From the NCBI GenBank assembly GCA_937930625.1, contig CALHBW010000051.1, positions 1 through 17,599 of the forward strand: a stretch of 17,599 nt of DNA, given 5' to 3'. Below, in pieces: positions 14,362 through 17,599 of this stretch. The stretch is from an uncultured Saprospiraceae bacterium. GTDB taxonomy: Bacteria > Bacteroidota > Bacteroidia > Chitinophagales > Saprospiraceae. The notes under the pieces were generated by a model. The model was not told the origin of the DNA. It saw only the letters and a program-made list of their open reading frames with translations, and made no database searches. The translations under genes and the position numbers were made by a program. Numbering within the stretch: the first letter of the stretch is position 1; the number at the start of each line of letters is the position of its first letter.

Positions 14362-15903
14362 TTACAAATCATTGATTTTGAGGGCTAACCAATCACGGCA
14401 AACGATATTGGGGATGGATTGTATCTCGGCAGATAGTGTGTCTTTTTGGTTTTTGTCGGTATCAACATTTTGTATGTAATGATACATATTGATGACCATT
14501 TCAGCAAAATTGATATTTTGCTCATACGTAACGCGATTGTACATGTCTTTACGTTTGTGGAGTGCGTCAATGAATTTTTTACATTCTTTGGCGGTGTCTG
14601 TCTGCGTCCAAAAATCAAACTCACCGAGGGGCAACATTTCTGCTTCGTAGATACTTTTAATTCGTAAGGTTCTGAAATGCAAGAAGTATGGCTCGTTTCT
14701 AAAGCCTTTCTCAAATAGTAGTTGGAAGGCTTCGTCAAATTTTCGGGTGGCAAAAAGATGGTATGCCCGACAGATGACTTCGGTTTTGTCTCGTTGTCCG
14801 TCTTTATTTTTTTGACTACCCTTGTTTTTGACTTTGTGAAGATGGGATTGTAATACTTTGGGGATTTCGTTGCCTGCGCCTTGTTGGGTACACATGAAAA
14901 CGTAATTGATGAGTTTGTTGGGTTCGAGAAAACCCTCGTCCACGAAAAGGTCTTTATCGAAACTAATTTTGTGGAGTTCGAAGTACAGCTTGGCAAATTT
15001 GCCCCCCCGTTTGTTGGACAAAGCAATATAATTGGTCGCAAAAGTAATGATGACTGCCAATTCGGAAATATCAAGGTCAAGATTTTTTTTTATCAGCGCA
15101 ACAAGTGCCATTAAGCTGGATTCGTCAAATTCCATTTTGTCAAATAAATCAAAACACTGTGCATATATCTGAATCAGCGGCGTGGAACTGTTCATAAATT
15201 CAGTGGCGATGAGCCGGATTTCGGACTTGAGGCGCACTATATTTTTTTCATTGAGGATGCGTTGGCGGTTCATTACTTCTGTGCAGTATTTTAGCTTGGT
15301 CAGACAGTAATACAGGTCAATACTGTCATGCAATTCCTCCATTTCCCTATTTACTGCCCAGGCATCGGTATCGACATTGAAGTAGAGGTAATGATTCAAT
15401 ACGTGCAAATCTAAGTAGTCGAGTATCGTCTTTTTGGTCTTTGCTTTTGTGTCTTTATGCACGTCCTGTATGATGCTAGTGTAGAGGTCTGAAAGGTCTT
15501 TATTGGGCGAGTCATCGTTGGCAAGTTTATTTTTTAGATAACGAATGAGTAACATACGCCTTTGTAGGTTGTCCTCTTCTGCACGCTCTTTTTCGAGTTG
15601 ATAATGGACGATGGCGTCCGTCAGATTTTTGTACAAACCATGTCTTATTCTGTTCATATTAGCCGGTTTGATGGATTTATCTTTTTTGGATAAACTGCGT
15701 TGGATAACTGCTTCGTCCAACAAATCTTCGTAGCCCGGTCCTGTTCTAAGCTTTTTCTTAGCGTTTGTCTTCAGATAATCAAACATCAATAATTGAGCAT
15801 CCATACCATACCCGGTACCCTCCGATTTCAAATAATTTCTAAATCGTGTGAGTTCTTTGGTTTCTAAATTTAAGAAAAGTTTGACGAGTCTGGAAGCTCT
15901 CAT
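14362..15903 (-). CDS. All-helical conserved hypothetical protein (Saprospiraceae-type)
   Basis: A 513-residue protein with no signal peptide, membrane segment or catalytic motif. It is almost entirely alpha-helical with many charged residues, and helix pairs such as ICRAYHLFATRKFDEAFQLL look like TPR-like or other helical repeats. The opening (RLVKLFLNLETKELTRFRNY, then a Lys/Ser loop, then LLDEAVIQRSLS and LYKNLTDAIVHYQLEKE) matches my memory of a paralogous family in Saprospiraceae whose N-terminus reads like K-L-x-x-L-x-x-x-E-x-x-x-F-x-x-F-L. Their function is unknown to me. It starts at ATG 15903 and has a promoter-like sequence about 90 nt upstream. Probably a cytosolic scaffold or regulatory protein; low certainty on role, high on being a gene. 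Confidence 0.8.
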   Translation of the reverse strand: MRASRLVKLFLNLETKELTRFRNYLKSEGTGYGMDAQLLMFDYLKTNAKKKLRTGPGYEDLLDEAVIQRSLSKKDKSIKPANMNRIRHGLYKNLTDAIVHYQLEKERAEEDNLQRRMLLIRYLKNKLANDDSPNKDLSDLYTSIIQDVHKDTKAKTKKTILDYLDLHVLNHYLYFNVDTDAWAVNREMEELHDSIDLYYCLTKLKYCTEVMNRQRILNEKNIVRLKSEIRLIATEFMNSSTPLIQIYAQCFDLFDKMEFDESSLMALVALIKKNLDLDISELAVIITFATNYIALSNKRGGKFAKLYFELHKISFDKDLFVDEGFLEPNKLINYVFMCTQQGAGNEIPKVLQSHLHKVKNKGSQKNKDGQRDKTEVICRAYHLFATRKFDEAFQLLFEKGFRNEPYFLHFRTLRIKSIYEAEMLPLGEFDFWTQTDTAKECKKFIDALHKRKDMYNRVTYEQNINFAEMVINMYHYIQNVDTDKNQKDTLSAEIQSIPNIVCRDWLALKINDL

Positions 15904-16302
15904 TATGGGCTTTTTTTTGTTTTATGTATTATGTTAAAAATAAGTTAAATGTATTTAAAAAAAATGTTTGACTATTTTGCATGAATTTTCAAAACTAAAT
16001 ATGGACAATTATCAACTTGGCAAAATTTAACCTAAGTTGTTTATTTTCAATAAGTTGTGACATTGTTTAGACACACCGATTTTGGTGTGACCCTATTATA
16101 TAGCCACGAATTTGTCTGGATTCAAGCGTCAAAAGATATTCAGGTGTAGCAAAAAAGTCTCATTTTGCAATCGTTCTAAAAAGAAAGGAACAAAGTTTCA
16201 TACACAATAACTAATTCTGGATTTTAATGTGTGGATTTTGACATTCATTTTTATTCATACATAAAATTCAGATTAGTCATTTGAGTCTCCAAAATTAAAA
16301 CA
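15904..16302. other. AT-rich spacer upstream of the 513-residue gene
   Basis: No coding sequence is seen. The left end holds the promoter-like pair for the minus-strand gene (15990-16024). A small hairpin CACACC/GGTGTG lies at 16072-16089. The remainder (16100-16302) is AT-rich without a clear feature and runs into the degenerate repeat array. Confidence 0.4.
15990..16024 (-). promoter_or_regulatory. Bacteroidota-type promoter of the 513-residue gene
   Basis: Read on the minus strand, TTTG (16024-16021) is followed after 23 nt by TAGTTTTG (15997-15990), which fits the TAnnTTTG -7 consensus. Transcription would start near 15983, giving a leader of about 80 nt before the ATG at 15903. Confidence 0.45.
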
Positions 16303-16641
16303 TTAACACGGGAAAACAAAATTTGAGAGATTTTTAGCGTCAGAGAAACTTTAGCACAAAAAAACAAAAGAATATTAACGTCAGGAAAGCCTTAGCACAG
16401 AAAAACGCTAAATATTAACACCAAGAAATATTAGCACAGAAAAACCAACAAATTAACGTCAGAAAATCGCAGTAACACCGGGAACAATATAGAACAACTA
16501 ACGCCAAGAAATATTAGCACAAAAAGACTTAACATCAGGAAAACTTTAGCACAGAAAAACAGGAACGCAGAAAGCGAACTATAACACAAAAAAGTATTAG
16601 CACAAAAAAACAAACACCAGAAAAAAATTAACGCCGGGAAA
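16303..16641 (+). repeat. Degenerate tandem array of a 14-nt motif, about 18 copies
   Basis: The motif TTARCRYCAGRAAA recurs at starts near 16303, 16334, 16351, 16375, 16392, 16415, 16431, 16453, 16472, 16498, 16514, 16529, 16546, 16564, 16580, 16597, 16611 and 16628, with steps of about 14-31 nt, mostly 15-24. Two subtypes tend to alternate: TTAACGYCAGGAAA and TTAGCACAGAAAAAC. The second is identical at 16392, 16431 and 16546, and nearly so at 16351, 16514 and 16597. The plus strand is A- and C-rich and nearly free of self-complementarity, so an RNA copy would be unstructured. The last copy ends five bases before the ATG at 16646. Stops break all long frames. Confidence 0.7.
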
Positions 16642-16645
16642 CATC

Positions 16646-16810
16646 ATGCACATAGAAGCCTGTGCCTTAAAAGGCGCAATCATCATACTCATGGGTGGTT
16701 GCGCCTTTATTTATTGGGGCATCGAATTTTTGTTGGGTGGGGTTGTATTTGAAATGGTGCTGAAACTCGGCATCCCGATAGCTATCGTGGACGCATCGAG
16801 TGCGAGGTGA
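16646..16810 (+). CDS. Possible 54-residue hydrophobic membrane protein
   Basis: An ORF of 54 codons: ATG at 16646, TGA at 16808-16810. The product begins MHIEACALKGAIIILMGG and has a hydrophobic stretch at about residues 9-47 (with FIYWGIEFLLGG and LGIPIAIV), enough for one or two membrane helices, and ends ASSAR. It starts right after the last copy of the repeat array, which would form its leader. A 10-bp hairpin (16670-16679 with 16699-16708, loop 19 nt) lies inside the frame, and the palindrome CGATAGCTATCG (16776-16787) inside its 3' end. These could be chance, coding-embedded structures, or signs that the stretch is a non-coding element instead. GC content is higher than in the flanks. 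No family recognised. Confidence 0.35.
   Translation: MHIEACALKGAIIILMGGCAFIYWGIEFLLGGVVFEMVLKLGIPIAIVDASSAR
16769..16793. repeat. Imperfect palindrome around CGATAGCTATCG
   Basis: CGATAGCTATCG at 16776-16787 is a perfect 12-nt palindrome, and its flanks GCATCC and GGACGC pair at five of six positions. Such CCCGATAGCTATCG-type palindromes remind me of dispersed intergenic repeats in Bacteroidota, but copy number is unknown here. It overlaps the 3' end of the 54-codon ORF. Confidence 0.35.
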
Positions 16811-17014
16811 CGGGTTGATTTTAGAGTCTTTGATTTTTGTAGCTTTGCAATTCTCTATAAATTAACTTAATTTTGATACTCTCGTCTATCAAGGTGTGCC
16901 ACCTTCGGAAATTGTGGTGGGTTTTTTGACACCTAAAATGCGTGAATTGTCAGATTATGCAGTAGCATGAGTAAGCGATAAGCAAGGTATAAGTTCTCGA
17001 AGTAGGCAGTCGCT

Positions 17015-17410
17015 TCAAGTTCCACTCACCATATCCTTAAAATCCCGGAGAGAAATAATCCGCAGATTTTCTATACTTTCCATAGCGAGTAATTTTTTAT
17101 CTCTGGTGATGAGGTAGTCCGCTTTAGCTTGGAGGGCAAGGTCGAATAGGAAATTGTCGTCGGGGTCGGGGCTACCTTCAAGGCGAAATTCTATAGGAAC
17201 AAACGTTGTCAAATCAAAATGTGCATCAATGTAAACTTCAAATGGTTGGTTCAGGTATTTTTTGATTTTATCGTGCTTAATGACTCTTGCTACTTCATCC
17301 ATGAGCTGGTGACAAGTAAGTAATTGCAAATCATTTTCATAAACAAGAAGTTCCAACTCTGACAACCTTCGCGTGATGAAGATACTCACCCAAATATTAG
17401 TGTCTAAAAT
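17015..17410 (-). CDS. PIN-domain toxin (COG1569/TIGR00305 type), start codon unclear
   Basis: A PIN-family ribonuclease toxin of about 131 residues. In frame, the codons from 17410 read ATT-TTA-GAC-ACT-AAT-ATT-TGG, giving the first catalytic motif LDTNIW. Other acidic residues follow in LMDEVARVI, in SPDPDDNF and in ADYLITRDKKLL, as in the PIN active site that cuts RNA with Mg2+. The frame is open from 17425, but there is no ATG, GTG or TTG before the motif. The first canonical start is GTG at 17389 (product beginning VSIFITRR), which would lose the catalytic Asp. Likely explanations are initiation at ATT 17410, a -1 shift from the overlapping antitoxin frame at CAAAAG, or a damaged start. 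The frame overlaps the antitoxin stop (17404-17406), typical of a coupled toxin-antitoxin pair. Confidence 0.75.
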   Translation of the reverse strand: MLDTNIWVSIFITRRLSELELLVYENDLQLLTCHQLMDEVARVIKHDKIKKYLNQPFEVYIDAHFDLTTFVPIEFRLEGSPDPDDNFLFDLALQAKADYLITRDKKLLAMESIENLRIISLRDFKDMVSGT

Positions 17411-17599
17411 AACTTTTGCTTCCCTTCATCGTGTAATTCTTTTCTGACTTCGTCACAAACTTCTAAGATTTCTTCCATAGTAACATTATTTGGCTTGACG
17501 GAAGCATCTAACTTTCGTAGCTTTTCCTGTATTTCTTCACGGGTTGGTTTTTTGTGCTTATTGCTCTCTGCATGAGCGCGTCGCAATAGTTCTATCCAA
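17404..17599 (-). CDS. Putative antitoxin of the PIN toxin, partial at the window edge
   Basis: The frame is open to the end of the window, so the N-terminus is missing; at least 64 residues are seen, ending HDEGKQKLF with TAG at 17404. An internal TTG at 17586 would be a possible but poor start, and the frame reads through it as WIELLRRAHAES. The visible part is charged and helical (KPTREEIQEKLRKLD, then MEEILEVCDEVRKELHDE), which fits a small antitoxin whose C-terminus wraps the toxin. No ribbon-helix-helix or AbrB DNA-binding motif is visible in the part present. The role is inferred mainly from its overlap with the PIN gene. Confidence 0.6.
   Translation of the reverse strand, partial: WIELLRRAHAESNKHKKPTREEIQEKLRKLDASVKPNNVTMEEILEVCDEVRKELHDEGKQKLF

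Noticed and set aside
14385..15080. Minus-strand 231-codon ORF
   Set aside because: Shifted frame inside the 513-residue gene; rich in Ser, Thr, Pro and Lys as expected for an out-of-frame reading, with no domain.
16431..16613. Minus-strand 60-codon hydrophobic ORF across the repeat array
   Set aside because: Hydrophobicity comes from reading A-rich repeats in antisense (Phe and Leu codons); the frame does not follow the repeat period.
16303..16641. CRISPR array
   Set aside because: Copies are degenerate, 14-15 nt long, and spaced irregularly by only a few bases, with no unique spacers of constant length and no cas gene in the window.

Overview
The window looks like a chromosomal segment of a Bacteroidota bacterium, most likely Saprospiraceae or a close relative. 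The reasons are: AT-rich DNA; a type IX secretion (T9SS) sorting domain with a YPNPATD motif; a DUF6029-like outer-membrane protein; CarboxypepD_reg-like repeats; an all-helical 513-residue protein of a kind I associate with Saprospiraceae; few Shine-Dalgarno sites; and promoter-like TTTG-N22/23-TAnnTTTG sequences. No rRNA, tRNA, CRISPR array or intact insertion sequence was seen.

Left part (1-6069), envelope genes. A palindromic repeat (31-79) is followed by a minus-strand DUF6029-like outer-membrane protein (152-1885) whose GTG start abuts a heptamer-based inverted repeat. Next come a minimal secreted protein that is only a signal peptide plus a T9SS sorting domain (2140-2466, with its terminator), an Omp85/BamA-like POTRA-barrel protein on the plus strand (2619-4427), an imperfect inverted repeat, a secreted protein with two tandem CarboxypepD_reg-like domains that seems cut off where a TonB-plug-like region begins (4606-5370), and a small four-helix membrane protein of unknown family (5482-6069).

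Centre (6151-10752), a signalling operon. Behind a good Bacteroidota-type promoter lie a histidine kinase with about four GAF-like segments and no membrane segment, a response-regulator-like protein with an unrecognised C-terminal beta domain and no receiver lysine, and a ComEC-type metallo-beta-lactamase-fold hydrolase that overlaps it by 17 nt. Cytosolic sensing leading by phosphotransfer to a hydrolase resembles the logic of two-component defence systems, but that role is inference. This is the best candidate for an undescribed system here. Next to it, convergent, is a 755-residue protein with three copies of a predicted beta domain between helical ends (10766-13033); its GTG start also lies close to a heptamer inverted repeat.

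Right part (13034-17599). A hairpin-rich stretch without a convincing gene precedes a small secreted protein (13988-14281, with terminator) and the 513-residue helical protein (14362-15903). Upstream of that gene lies an array of about 18 degenerate copies of TTARCRYCAGRAAA (16303-16641). It leads directly into a 54-codon ORF for a small hydrophobic protein (16646-16810). The window ends in a minus-strand PIN-family toxin with a partial antitoxin. The toxin's catalytic N-terminus (LDTN) has no ATG, GTG or TTG start in frame upstream of it.
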